From Treponema sp. (GTDB taxonomy: Bacteria; Spirochaetota; Spirochaetia; Treponematales; Treponemataceae): a stretch of 64,000 bases of DNA. The DNA is taken from contig JAEDCN010000010.1 in assembly GCA_016294105.1 (NCBI GenBank), positions 19,615-83,614 of the forward strand, given 5' to 3'. The notes under the pieces are model-generated. The model had not been told where the DNA came from. It worked only from the letters and a program-made list of their open reading frames with translations, and ran no database searches. Shown here in pieces: positions 1-7,897 of this stretch. Every line of letters begins with the position of its first letter. Within the stretch, counting starts at the first letter, position 1. The position numbers and the translations under genes were made by a program.

Positions 1-729
1 GATTTATTGCACTACCTGGATGATGCACCTGTTCCTTTTGTAATAGGTAATGATCATGGTGTCGATGGTCTTGGAAATTCAGTTATTGATTATAATGCAG
101 TGTTGCTCTTTACTCCAAAAGAAAATGCTCTGCCTCCTGCACCAGATATTTATGGAAAGATGAAGCTTGTTCCCTTTACGGAATATTTTCCTTTTGACAA
201 GCAGTTTCCCCAGTTGTACCAGATGCTGTTGAACGGTGATACTCACATGTGGGAGCCTGGATTAGAGCCTGTGGTTTTTGAAGTGCAGGGAAATGAGGGG
301 GACACAAAAATCAATTTTAGTACTCCAATCTGCTTTGAGGATACTTTTGGCTTTGTGGGACGTCGTTTTGTAAATGTTGGTGCCCAAGCCTTTGTAAATC
401 TTTCCAACGATGCTTGGTCAAAGAGCTTGGCTTGTCAGTATCAGCACCTGTCTATGGCAGTTTTCCGTTCAGTGGAAAATCGGGTGCCAACGGTTCGTGC
501 TACAACTACAGGTCAAACCTGTATCATCGATCCCAACGGAAAGATTTTGACCATGGCGGAGCCTTTTGTAGAAACATATTTGGTTGGCTCCATTCCTGTT
601 ATGGATAAAACTGAAAAAACAGTATATACTCGTCTGGGAGATTACGTAGGCGTAATTTTTGCAGTGGCCAGCGGACTGGTATTAGTAGTTGGTCTTGTGG
701 TTCGCTGTGTCTCCAAAAAAAGAAGTTAA
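1..729 (+). CDS. lnt: Apolipoprotein N-acyltransferase, C-terminal part (cut by window edge)
   Basis: This is the end of Lnt, the inner-membrane enzyme that adds the third acyl chain to bacterial lipoproteins. The frame is open to base 1, so the true start lies outside the window. The nitrilase-like domain is visible: a Lys in KLVPFTEYFP and the catalytic Cys in PICFEDTFG, then NLSNDAWS and the ENRVPTVRATTTG stretch. These match two of the Glu-Lys-Cys triad positions of the family; the Glu lies upstream. A final membrane helix (VGVIFAVASGLVLVVGLVV) and a basic tail (KKRS) close the protein. The bactofilin gene starts 11 bases later, suggesting co-transcription. The family is clear; the N-terminal membrane part cannot be judged here. 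Confidence 0.93.
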   Translation, partial: DLLHYLDDAPVPFVIGNDHGVDGLGNSVIDYNAVLLFTPKENALPPAPDIYGKMKLVPFTEYFPFDKQFPQLYQMLLNGDTHMWEPGLEPVVFEVQGNEGDTKINFSTPICFEDTFGFVGRRFVNVGAQAFVNLSNDAWSKSLACQYQHLSMAVFRSVENRVPTVRATTTGQTCIIDPNGKILTMAEPFVETYLVGSIPVMDKTEKTVYTRLGDYVGVIFAVASGLVLVVGLVVRCVSKKRS

Positions 730-740
730 GAGAGGGCTAG

Positions 741-1154
741 ATGTACTCATTCAATATGAAAGAAGGTAATGTTACCGTACTTGGTCAAAAAACTGAGTTT
801 ATTGGTGATTTGGAGTTTACCGATAACCTTGTTATTACCGGTAAGTTTGAAGGAAGGATTGAATCTTCTGGAAACTTGAAGATTGACAAGACGGCTCATT
901 GTCAGGTTACAAAGATTGCTGCTGACTCAATTTTGGTGGCAGGAGATGTTGCTGGAGATCTGCACGCTGCATCAAAAATAGAAATTGCTTCTGGTAGCCG
1001 TGTGGTGGGAGATATTGCTGCACTTCGTCTGAGAATTGACGACAATGTGGATTTTCATGGTCAGGTAACAATGCTTGACGCAGCTCCCGATGTGGATATT
1101 TTCTCATTGACAGCAGCTGAATACAAGAAAGCTTGCACAACATTTAGAGAGTAA
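741..1154 (+). CDS. Bactofilin (CcmA/DUF583 family polymer protein)
   Basis: A 137-residue protein with the bactofilin core: a run of short beta-helical repeats from about residue 13 to 115 (TEFIGDLEFTDNLVITGKFEG, then ILVAGDVAGDLHAASKIEIA and SRVVGDIAALRLRI). Bactofilins polymerise without nucleotide and act as cytoskeletal scaffolds for cell shape or local wall synthesis. Start 741 has only a weak AGAGAGGG site; an in-frame Met at 756 is also possible. It lies between lnt and avtA with short gaps, so it is probably in one transcript. The fold call is firm; the cellular role here is inferred from the family. Confidence 0.88.
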   Translation: MYSFNMKEGNVTVLGQKTEFIGDLEFTDNLVITGKFEGRIESSGNLKIDKTAHCQVTKIAADSILVAGDVAGDLHAASKIEIASGSRVVGDIAALRLRIDDNVDFHGQVTMLDAAPDVDIFSLTAAEYKKACTTFRE

Positions 1155-1160
1155 AGAATC

Positions 1161-2453
1161 ATGAAGTACTCATTTTCAGATTTCGGTAAAAAGCTTACTG
1201 GCCATTCTGGTATTTTGCAATTAATGGATGATTTGGGACGTCCACTGCCTGCTGGGGTGACTCCCTATCGCTTGGGAGGCGGAAACCCTGCCCGTGTTCC
1301 TGAGGCTGAGGCTATGTTTCGACGGGAAATGGAGCGGATTATGGCAGAGGAGGGGGGCTTTGAAAAGCTGATTTCCTTGTATGATCCACCTCAGGGAAGA
1401 ATTGGTTTTATTGATGCAGTGGCAAAGTTCCTTTCTGAAACCTATGGTTGGAAGGTAGGACCTGAAAACATTGCCATTACCAACGGAAGCCAGTCTGCCT
1501 TCTTCTATCTTTTCAATCTTTTTTCAGGAACCTTTACTGGTGCTGATGGGGTGGAGCATAAGAAGAAGATCCTTTTCCCCTTGGTACCAGAATACGTAGG
1601 CTATGCTGACCAGGGATTGGAGCCAAATTTAATGGTCTCCATTCCTGCTCGTTGCGAATATTACGATGATAGAAGCTTTAAGTATTTCATTGACTTTGAG
1701 CTTTTGGAGTCCTATCTTGCAAACCATAACGACATTGGAGCAATGTGTGTCTCCCGTCCTACCAATCCTACAGGAAATGTGTTGACGGATGCGGAGATTC
1801 ATCGTTTGGCAGCTTTGGCTACCAAATATGATATTCCACTTTTTGTGGATAATGCCTATGGCTTGCCCTTCCCTGACATTGTGTTCATTGATGAGGCTGC
1901 TCCTTACTGGGATGAATCTGTGGTGCTTTCCATGAGCCTATCAAAGATTGGTTTGCCTTCCTTGAGAACTGGTATCATTGTGGCTACCCCAGAAATCGCT
2001 TCTGCCATGGCAAATGTAAATGCTATAGCTGCATTGGCATCTGGTTCTGGTGGGCAGGCCATTGCCCAAAACTGCATTGCTTCTGGTGAGATTGTGGAGG
2101 TGGCAAAAAACTACGTACAACCCTTCTATCAGAAAAAATCCCAGCAGGCTGTTGCTTGGATTCGAGAGTTTTTTGATGGTGGTGATTTTTGGATTCATCG
2201 CAGTGAAGGAGCTATCTTCCTTTGGTTGTATCTTCGAGACTTGAAGATTACTACTTTAGAGTTGTACCGCAAGCTGAAGGAACGGGGCGTGGTAACAGTG
2301 CCTGGCGAGTATTTCTTCTTCGGTGTTGATGATCCAGAAGTAACCTGTCATGGCCACTATGATAAGTGTTTGCGAGTAAACTATTCTGGACCAGAAGATG
2401 AGGTTCGAGAAGGCTTACGGTTGCTGGCCGAGATATACAAAGAAAATAGATAA
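1161..2453 (+). CDS. avtA: Valine--pyruvate aminotransferase (AvtA)
   Basis: A 430-residue fold-type I PLP enzyme closely resembling E. coli AvtA along its length: HSGILQLMDDLG, LGGGNPARVPE, NIAITNGSQSAFFYLFNLF, VSRPTNPTGNV, and the PLP Lys at residue 262 in SMSLSKIGLP. It moves the amino group between valine and pyruvate, linking alanine and branched-chain pools. Residues 199-204 (RPTNPTG) and DNAY at 230-233 are the usual cofactor contacts. It starts 6 bases after the bactofilin stop and ends at a strong terminator, so it is the last gene of the lnt-bactofilin-avtA unit. Confidence 0.93.
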   Translation: MKYSFSDFGKKLTGHSGILQLMDDLGRPLPAGVTPYRLGGGNPARVPEAEAMFRREMERIMAEEGGFEKLISLYDPPQGRIGFIDAVAKFLSETYGWKVGPENIAITNGSQSAFFYLFNLFSGTFTGADGVEHKKKILFPLVPEYVGYADQGLEPNLMVSIPARCEYYDDRSFKYFIDFELLESYLANHNDIGAMCVSRPTNPTGNVLTDAEIHRLAALATKYDIPLFVDNAYGLPFPDIVFIDEAAPYWDESVVLSMSLSKIGLPSLRTGIIVATPEIASAMANVNAIAALASGSGGQAIAQNCIASGEIVEVAKNYVQPFYQKKSQQAVAWIREFFDGGDFWIHRSEGAIFLWLYLRDLKITTLELYRKLKERGVVTVPGEYFFFGVDDPEVTCHGHYDKCLRVNYSGPEDEVREGLRLLAEIYKENR

Positions 2454-2492
2454 TCGTTTTTTATTGGGGCTATTTTATATGACTCAAAACGA

Positions 2493-2532
2493 GGGGCTGC
2501 TAAAAAGAACTTTAGCGGTCTCAGTTTTTTTT
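2493..2532 (+). terminator. Intrinsic terminator after avtA
   Basis: A 12-pair stem including G-T wobbles (2493-2504 with 2511-2522, core GCTAAA/TTTAGC, 6-base loop) is followed by eight T at 2525-2532. It separates avtA from the ABC importer genes. Confidence 0.85.
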
Positions 2533-2552
2533 CATCATGTTGGAGGTTTTTT

Positions 2553-3602
2553 ATGAGTAAATATAATCGAGTTCTTATGGTGAGTGCCATCTTTATGCTG
2601 ATGGCAACTGTGGTTTTTGCTGGTGGAAAAAAGGATGGAGGAGATGTTCCAAATAGTGAGGCTCCTTCAGCTGGAAACCGCACCATCAATGTTGCTGCCT
2701 TGAACGGTCCCAGTGGTATTCCCATGGCCTATTTGTTTGAGAATAAGCCCCACGTTCCCGGAGCTGATTTCCAGTTTCATGTGGTGGCTGGAGCTGACGT
2801 GCTTTTGCCCAAGCTGTTGAAGGGTGAAGTCGATGCAGGAATCCTTCCTCCAAACGTGGCTGCAAAGGTCTATACTAAAAATAACGGTGCCATTGTGGTG
2901 ACTGCAGTAATGGGGCAGGGGATGCTGAATCTGATTACAAAGGATGAAAGCATTGCTTCATTGGAGGACTTAAGGGGAAAGACAGTTAATGTGACTGGCC
3001 AGGGAGCAACTCCTGAATATATGTTTCGGTATTTGTTGAAATCAAACGGCATAGCTATTGCTGCTGATGGTGTTGCTCCGGATGCTAATTCAGTGGCTTT
3101 AGATTTTTCGGTTCCTGCAGCTGAAATTGCAGCAGCACTTTTGTCCGGTAAGATTCAATATGCTGTTGTCCCAGAGCCTTTTTCCACAGTAGCTACCACA
3201 AAAGATGCTTCTGTTCGTCGTGTAATAAACTTGCAGGATGAGTTTGTGGCCTTAAATAAGGCTGCTGGAAAAGATTCAGAAAACTATCCTATGACGGTAC
3301 TGGTTGTACGTAAGGAATTGGCAGAAACAGCTCCAGATCTTGTTGCAGGTTTATTGGAAAGTGTAAAAGAAGCAGTGGAATGGACAGTAGCTCATCCTTC
3401 AGAGGCTGGTGCATTAGTTCAAAATCATACCTTGGGCTTACAGGCTCCAATTGCTACAAAGGTTATTCCTAATGGAGCCTATGTATTTATTCCTGCCAAG
3501 GAAGCCCAGTTCCAGCTGGAAGAATTGTACTCTATTTTCTTGGAATTTGCCCCTGATGCAATCGGTGGTGAACTTCCCAGTGATAATTTTTATTTTGATT
3601 AA
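2553..3602 (+). CDS. ABC importer substrate-binding protein (SsuA/THI5-like)
   Basis: A 349-residue secreted binding protein. Residues 1-23 form a signal peptide ending VVFA, with no Cys at the cleavage site, so it is not a lipoprotein. The mature part follows the SsuA/TauA/THI5 pattern: GPSGIPMAYL, LLKGEVDAGILPPNVAAKVY, LEDLRGKTVNVTGQGATPEY and AALLSGKIQYAVVPEPF. Such proteins capture nitrate, sulfonates, pyrimidines or related small ligands, and the sequence does not say which. A good GGAGG lies 7 bases before the start. Its stop overlaps the permease start (TAATG), so the three transporter genes are translationally linked. Confidence 0.85.
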   Translation: MSKYNRVLMVSAIFMLMATVVFAGGKKDGGDVPNSEAPSAGNRTINVAALNGPSGIPMAYLFENKPHVPGADFQFHVVAGADVLLPKLLKGEVDAGILPPNVAAKVYTKNNGAIVVTAVMGQGMLNLITKDESIASLEDLRGKTVNVTGQGATPEYMFRYLLKSNGIAIAADGVAPDANSVALDFSVPAAEIAAALLSGKIQYAVVPEPFSTVATTKDASVRRVINLQDEFVALNKAAGKDSENYPMTVLVVRKELAETAPDLVAGLLESVKEAVEWTVAHPSEAGALVQNHTLGLQAPIATKVIPNGAYVFIPAKEAQFQLEELYSIFLEFAPDAIGGELPSDNFYFD

Positions 3603-4375
3603 TGAGTAACAAATTTCTGCATCGGCGATATGTGGCCACTCTTTTATCTGTAGGAATCATTTTAGTGGTTTGGCAGATTTTAGCTATGGTTATACATTCT
3701 CCCCTTATATTGCCATTACCACGAGAAACCTTAGAAGTCTTGATTCAAGATATGGGAAAGTCCTTGTTTTGGCAACATGTGGGGGCTACCGCCTGCAGAA
3801 GTTTAATTGCCTTTGGCATCTCCGTGGTGGTAGGTACTATTTTAGGTGCCGCCGCCGGAGCAAGCGATAGCGTTCATAATTTATTGGACTTTCCCTTGGC
3901 CATGATGCGGGCAACTCCTGTGGTGTCCTTCATTTTGCTGGCTCTGTTTTGGTTTGGTTCCTCCATTGTTCCGATTTTTGTGGCTATGGTAATGAGTCTA
4001 CCAGTAATGATTAGTGCGGTGGAAAGTGGAATCAAGAATACCGACAAGGATTTAATTGCCTGCTGCCGAGTCTATGGATTTTCCACGGGAAAAATGCTTT
4101 ATCATCTGTATTTTCCTTCCTGTAAGCCACATTTTTTTGCAGGTAGCCTGGCTGCCTTTGGATTGAGCTGGAAGGTGGTGGCAGCAGCGGAGGTAATAAG
4201 TCTTCCCTACCGCTCGGCAGGAACCTTGCTGCAAAATGCCAAGGTACATTTGGAAACAGCTCATGTTTTTGCCATTACCATGGTGCTGGTTATTTTAAGC
4301 TTTATTTTGGAAAGTCTTTTTTCCTTTATTCTGCATCGGCGGGGACTTTTGACTGGAGGTAAGGCTGCAAAATGA
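3602..4375 (+). CDS. ABC importer permease (SsuC/TauC type)
   Basis: A 257-residue membrane protein with about six helices. It carries the binding-protein-dependent permease signature near residues 140-190 (IACCRVYGFSTGKMLYHLYFPS, followed by SLAAFGLSWKVVAAAEVISLPY), which docks the ATPase. It forms the channel of the importer encoded by its two neighbours. It overlaps the binding-protein gene by one base and the ATPase gene by four (ATGA). The family is clear; the substrate is unknown. Confidence 0.87.
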   Translation: MSNKFLHRRYVATLLSVGIILVVWQILAMVIHSPLILPLPRETLEVLIQDMGKSLFWQHVGATACRSLIAFGISVVVGTILGAAAGASDSVHNLLDFPLAMMRATPVVSFILLALFWFGSSIVPIFVAMVMSLPVMISAVESGIKNTDKDLIACCRVYGFSTGKMLYHLYFPSCKPHFFAGSLAAFGLSWKVVAAAEVISLPYRSAGTLLQNAKVHLETAHVFAITMVLVILSFILESLFSFILHRRGLLTGGKAAK

Positions 4376-5121
4376 AGGATGTGTATAAAATTCAGGCTCT
4401 GGAAAACATTGAAGTAAAAAATCTTTGGCTCAAGCGAGGAACGTATCAAATTTTTAAGGATTTTTCCTACAGCTTTCCAGCGGGGAAGGTTACGGCCTTG
4501 ATGGCATCCTCTGGAGCGGGAAAAACCAGTCTTTTGGATTGCATTGCAGGGTTGTTAAAGCCAGATCAAGGTAATATTGTAGGGGGAGCTTCTGTATCTT
4601 ATCTTTTTCAAGAGCCGAGGCTGTTACCTTGGTATTCCTTGGAAAAAAATGTCATGCTGCCAGTGGAATCCTTGCTGGGACGAGAAACTGCAAAAGAAAG
4701 AAGTGATACCTTTTTGAAGGCAGTAAGTCTGGAAGAAAAGATTGATTCCTTGCCTACCCAGTGTTCTGGAGGCCAGCGACAACGTTGTGCCATTGCCAGA
4801 GCTTTTGCCTATCCTTCCTCGGTCTTGCTGATGGATGAGGCCTTTCAGGCTCAGGATATTAAGCTGAAGCTTCTGCTGATGGAGCTGACAGAACAACTTT
4901 TGGAACGGGAGGGAAGGACTGCCCTGTTAGTAACCCATGATGTGTCTGAAGCCTTGGCCCTTGCCCACCATGTGGTAGTTCTTGCTGGCAGTCCTTTGCA
5001 GGTGGTTGGTGAGTTTGAGGGTGTCTCCAAAAGCCAGCCCATGAGCCAGCGATACATTAAAGGTGATTCCAATTCAGCAAAAAGCCGGGAAGCAATCCTC
5101 AAACTCCTGTGTGAGTCTTAA
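4372..5121 (+). CDS. ABC importer ATPase (SsuB/TauB type)
   Basis: A 249-residue nucleotide-binding subunit. Visible motifs are Walker A (SSGAGKTS, 46-53), the Q-loop (LFQEPRLLPW, Gln 80), the signature CSGGQ (131-135), Walker B VLLMDE (151-156) and the switch His 189 in LVTHD. Two positions are odd: the usual DEPF is DEAF, and the D-loop usually written S-A-L-D is QAQD. The binding and hydrolysis residues are present, so it should be active. It is the last gene of the transporter unit and converges on the phosphohexomutase gene 9 bases away; I see no clear terminator in that gap. Confidence 0.87.
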   Translation: MKDVYKIQALENIEVKNLWLKRGTYQIFKDFSYSFPAGKVTALMASSGAGKTSLLDCIAGLLKPDQGNIVGGASVSYLFQEPRLLPWYSLEKNVMLPVESLLGRETAKERSDTFLKAVSLEEKIDSLPTQCSGGQRQRCAIARAFAYPSSVLLMDEAFQAQDIKLKLLLMELTEQLLEREGRTALLVTHDVSEALALAHHVVVLAGSPLQVVGEFEGVSKSQPMSQRYIKGDSNSAKSREAILKLLCES

Positions 5122-5130
5122 AAAAGGACT

Positions 5131-7032
5131 TTATGAATCAGCCTTTTCTAAAAGCTCTGTTTCCCAAGCCAGCAATGCTTCTTCCATCTGCTTGTTGCTA
5201 CCACGAACATCACAGAGAATGCGGAATACTGGCTCGGTACCACTTCCGCGCATCCAGATAAAGCCCGTATTTTTTCCTGCTGCATCCTTAAACAGGATTT
5301 TCAGTCCACCCTTGCCAGAAAGGCTATAGTCACTAAGATTTCGTGTTTCCTTGGTGCCGTTGTTGCAAATAGCTTCGTAGGAGGCAATGCCATATTCCTT
5401 TGCCAAAGCTTCTTTTTTCTGCTGCCAGCTAGCCTCAAATTCCTTCTGGAATCGAGCTTTCAACATACCGTGATCTGTTGTCTTGATTTTCAGCAGGGCA
5501 CGGCTTTCTGAAACACCGGTGGTAGTGTAAACTGGCAAGGTTGCAATGATGTCTGCCAGGGTAAAGTCTGCCTTGTAGGCTGCTTCTTGACCAGACTTGG
5601 AGCACCAGCGGTGGAATAAGCCCTGCTTAATAGAGCCATCTGCCAAGGTGGTGTCTTGGATTGCCAAAAGCTTAACCAGTGCAAAAATGGTATTGATGGG
5701 GTCACGAACAGCAGCTGGGTGGGTAATGTTTCCTCCGTTGGAGCCTTCTCCCAAAATGGGAACGGTATAGCCCTTTTGTCGTGCCTCACGAGCTAGGTTT
5801 ACGACGTTTGCCTCTCCTACCTCTGCTCGGAAAACCGTGGCATCAAAGGCGGCAGCAATTTCTTCAATTCGCATGGAGGTGGGATCGTTTACAGAAACTC
5901 CAGGCTTGGCATTTTTTGCTGTTGATTCATTTCTGTAGTCAAGGTAGGCCAATTCAGCCAAAACGGAAAGGGCGAATACCTCTTGGGCCTTCAATACCTG
6001 ACTTTTTCCACTTGCATCATCCCAATACACAATGTTTCCACGATCACCGTCACAGTCTGGCATATAGCCTAGGGTGATGGCGGGGTTTGTAGGCTTTTGT
6101 TCCTCCATGAAACGGGCACAGTGAACTAGGTTTTCTGGTTCAGGAATGATAGCGTGGACAATGTTTCGAGGCTTGTTGTTGATGGCATCAAAACCAATAC
6201 CACATTCAGGAAGGAAGTCCTTGTCGATGGAAAGTGTTCTGGCAGAACCGTTCATGTCGCAGGATACAGACAGGGGCTTTTTCTTTGTGGTTTGGGAAAT
6301 CAGGTCAAAGAAGGCCTTTTGCTGCTGCTGGTCTTCTGTTCCTGAAACTACAAGGCGGGTAAAGTCTCGGTAGCTGGCTACAGCACGGGCCTTACAGCTG
6401 GCAGTTTCTGCAAAGATTTTCTGGATAGCATCTTCTGAACAAGCTGCCACGAGCTGGGAAGCAAGAGAAATGGATTCACTGTTGCTACAAAGCTGGGTAA
6501 AGGCTGCAGTAAGCTTTGCTGTTTCCTCTCCAGGAAGCACGCCACCATCGTTCAATCCGAACTTAATGCCGTTGTGTCCTACAGGATTGTGGCTGGCAGA
6601 AACGTATACAAAACCATCAAGCTGGTGGCTATAAGCCATGATTTCGGGAGCGGCAGTGATAAAAAGATACTCCACCTGAATGCCACGACCAGCCAAAACT
6701 CTGGCAATAATGTCTCCAATCTGTGTTCCAGTGGGGCGAGCATCAAGTCCTAGGGCAATTTTACAGCCAGGGCCACAACGTTGAATAATGTAATCTGCAA
6801 AGACCTGAGCAATGAGGGCAGAAAGCACTCCATTTGCAGCTCCAATCTCTGTTGTGGCATCCTCCTCATTTCCAGAAAGGGCAAAAACCTTTCGCCATCC
6901 TGAGGCAGAAAGAATCATTGCACTGAATTCCTTCTGAAATTCCGCCATTGTGGGCAGCTGACTCTGTTCTGATAAAGGAGTAACCTGGGGGTCTCCCAGC
7001 TGAAATCCTGTCTGAGCATCATACATCACCAT
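5131..7032 (-). CDS. Phosphoglucomutase/phosphomannomutase family enzyme
   Basis: A 633-residue alpha-D-phosphohexomutase that moves phosphate between C1 and C6 of a hexose. Visible are the phosphoserine loop VSASHNPVGHNGIKFG (Ser 147), the metal loop PDCDGDRGN (Asp 326, 328 and 330), the sugar loop GEGSNGG and the phosphate loop RGSGTEPVFRIL. The sugar loop differs from the GEMSG of phosphomannomutases and from GEESG, so substrate preference is open. Start 7032 is preferred over a longer ORF because GGAGGTT precedes it by 4 bases. It has its own promoter and runs opposite to its neighbours. Confidence 0.88.
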   Translation of the reverse strand: MVMYDAQTGFQLGDPQVTPLSEQSQLPTMAEFQKEFSAMILSASGWRKVFALSGNEEDATTEIGAANGVLSALIAQVFADYIIQRCGPGCKIALGLDARPTGTQIGDIIARVLAGRGIQVEYLFITAAPEIMAYSHQLDGFVYVSASHNPVGHNGIKFGLNDGGVLPGEETAKLTAAFTQLCSNSESISLASQLVAACSEDAIQKIFAETASCKARAVASYRDFTRLVVSGTEDQQQQKAFFDLISQTTKKKPLSVSCDMNGSARTLSIDKDFLPECGIGFDAINNKPRNIVHAIIPEPENLVHCARFMEEQKPTNPAITLGYMPDCDGDRGNIVYWDDASGKSQVLKAQEVFALSVLAELAYLDYRNESTAKNAKPGVSVNDPTSMRIEEIAAAFDATVFRAEVGEANVVNLAREARQKGYTVPILGEGSNGGNITHPAAVRDPINTIFALVKLLAIQDTTLADGSIKQGLFHRWCSKSGQEAAYKADFTLADIIATLPVYTTTGVSESRALLKIKTTDHGMLKARFQKEFEASWQQKKEALAKEYGIASYEAICNNGTKETRNLSDYSLSGKGGLKILFKDAAGKNTGFIWMRGSGTEPVFRILCDVRGSNKQMEEALLAWETELLEKADS

Positions 7033-7056
7033 AGTGAACCTCCAAAAGATACCTCT

Positions 7057-7085
7057 ATTGTACATCATGGTGGCCAATGAATCAA
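7057..7085 (-). promoter_or_regulatory. Promoter of the phosphohexomutase gene
   Basis: On the minus strand, TTGATT (7085-7080), a 17-base spacer and TACAAT (7062-7057) form a good sigma70-type promoter. The predicted transcript starts near 7050 and includes the GGAGG site of the gene. Confidence 0.65.
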
Positions 7086-7349
7086 GAAAGGTGTAGAGAC
7101 GGTTTATTACAAAAAAAATTGTATTTTTTTATTTTTCTTGTAACCCTCCTGTTGCTAGGTGGTTTGTTTTATAGATTGCAAGAGCAACAACAATCACCGC
7201 AGTTTCTACAGAAATATGCAGACGCACACACTGTATGTTCTGATTTCTGCATCCTCCTCTCCTTTTTTTTGAGAGGGCTTGGTAAGTCTTATCAGGCCCT
7301 CTTTTTTTATTTATTTCCCTTTATAACTTTGCTATTTCTGTCGATATAA
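7077..7349 (+). CDS. Doubtful small membrane protein ORF, or non-coding transcript
   Basis: The only open frame between the phosphohexomutase and the flagellar operon. It would encode 90 residues with a hydrophobic helix at about 16-32 (LYFFIFLVTLLLLGGLFY) and a second hydrophobic end. There is no Shine-Dalgarno, and the last third is built from a transcription terminator (7271-7309), which is unusual for a real gene. The terminator does show that something is transcribed rightward through this gap. It could be a small protein that stops earlier in another frame, a small RNA, or leftover sequence. Confidence 0.25.
   Translation: MNQERCRDGLLQKKLYFFIFLVTLLLLGGLFYRLQEQQQSPQFLQKYADAHTVCSDFCILLSFFLRGLGKSYQALFFYLFPFITLLFLSI
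7271..7309 (+). terminator. Intrinsic terminator upstream of flgN
   Basis: A 12-pair stem (7272-7283 with 7291-7302, core AGAGGGC/GCCCTCT) is followed by T7 at 7302-7308. The T-run exists on the plus strand only, so it ends a rightward transcript that starts inside 7030-7270 and isolates the flagellar operon from upstream reading. Confidence 0.8.
7323..7347 (+). promoter_or_regulatory. Possible sigma28-like promoter of the flgN-csrA operon
   Basis: GTCGATAT (7340-7347) matches 6 of 8 positions of the flagellar sigma28 -10 consensus GCCGATAA. TATAACTT upstream matches 5 of 8 of TAAAGTTT, with a 10-base gap. It lies just after the terminator and 38 bases before the flgN start. The same bases also hold a TATAAT, so a housekeeping promoter is an alternative. 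Confidence 0.4.
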
Positions 7350-7384
7350 TAATGAAGAATTATGGATTCATGGAGGATGCCTTT

Positions 7385-7882
7385 ATGGACAAAAAGGCAG
7401 CTGCAGATTTGCTGGCTATCCTGACTTCTCAGAATGAGTTGCTTGACTCGATGATTGAGTTGCAAAAGCTTGTTCGCCAGGCAGTTACGGAAAAAAACTG
7501 GGTTGATTTGGACAACAACCTTTTCAAGCTCAATGAGTTAACGGAAGGTTTCACCCAGTTGGAGTCAAAGCGGGAAGCCCTTTGTTGCCAGATTTGCGGC
7601 GTCTCAGGTTCACAACAGGTGCCTGGTATGCATCAGGTGTCCACAATGCTTCCAGAGGATTTACGTCCCATGGTAAAGGAAATGCTTCATCAGGTGCGAC
7701 GTAAATTGTCTGCTTCCAAGGTGGAAAATGACGCCTTGAACGATTACATACGGATTACAAAGGAATTTTTACAGGAAGTTTTTGATTCAGTAATCCCCAA
7801 GAATCGTAACACAGTGTATTCCAACACTGGTTCTGTTATTAAGCCAGTACCGGAAAACCTGTTGATTAACACCGTATTATAA
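7385..7882 (+). CDS. flgN: FlgN-type flagellar export chaperone
   Basis: A 165-residue, mostly helical cytoplasmic protein of FlgN type, with long amphipathic helices at about 5-75 and 95-140. FlgN binds the hook-associated proteins FlgK and FlgL before export. The call rests on this shape and on its place directly before flgK and flgL. Start 7385 is chosen because GGAGG lies 8 bases upstream; an earlier in-frame ATG at 7352 would fall at the predicted transcript start. Gap to flgK: 15 bases. Confidence 0.75.
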   Translation: MDKKAAADLLAILTSQNELLDSMIELQKLVRQAVTEKNWVDLDNNLFKLNELTEGFTQLESKREALCCQICGVSGSQQVPGMHQVSTMLPEDLRPMVKEMLHQVRRKLSASKVENDALNDYIRITKEFLQEVFDSVIPKNRNTVYSNTGSVIKPVPENLLINTVL

Positions 7883-7897
7883 TTAAAGGAGTATAGG

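Noticed and set aside
2454..2552. TPP or other riboswitch before the THI5-like ABC importer
   Set aside because: The gap holds only a terminator and a Shine-Dalgarno; no conserved riboswitch core fits in it.
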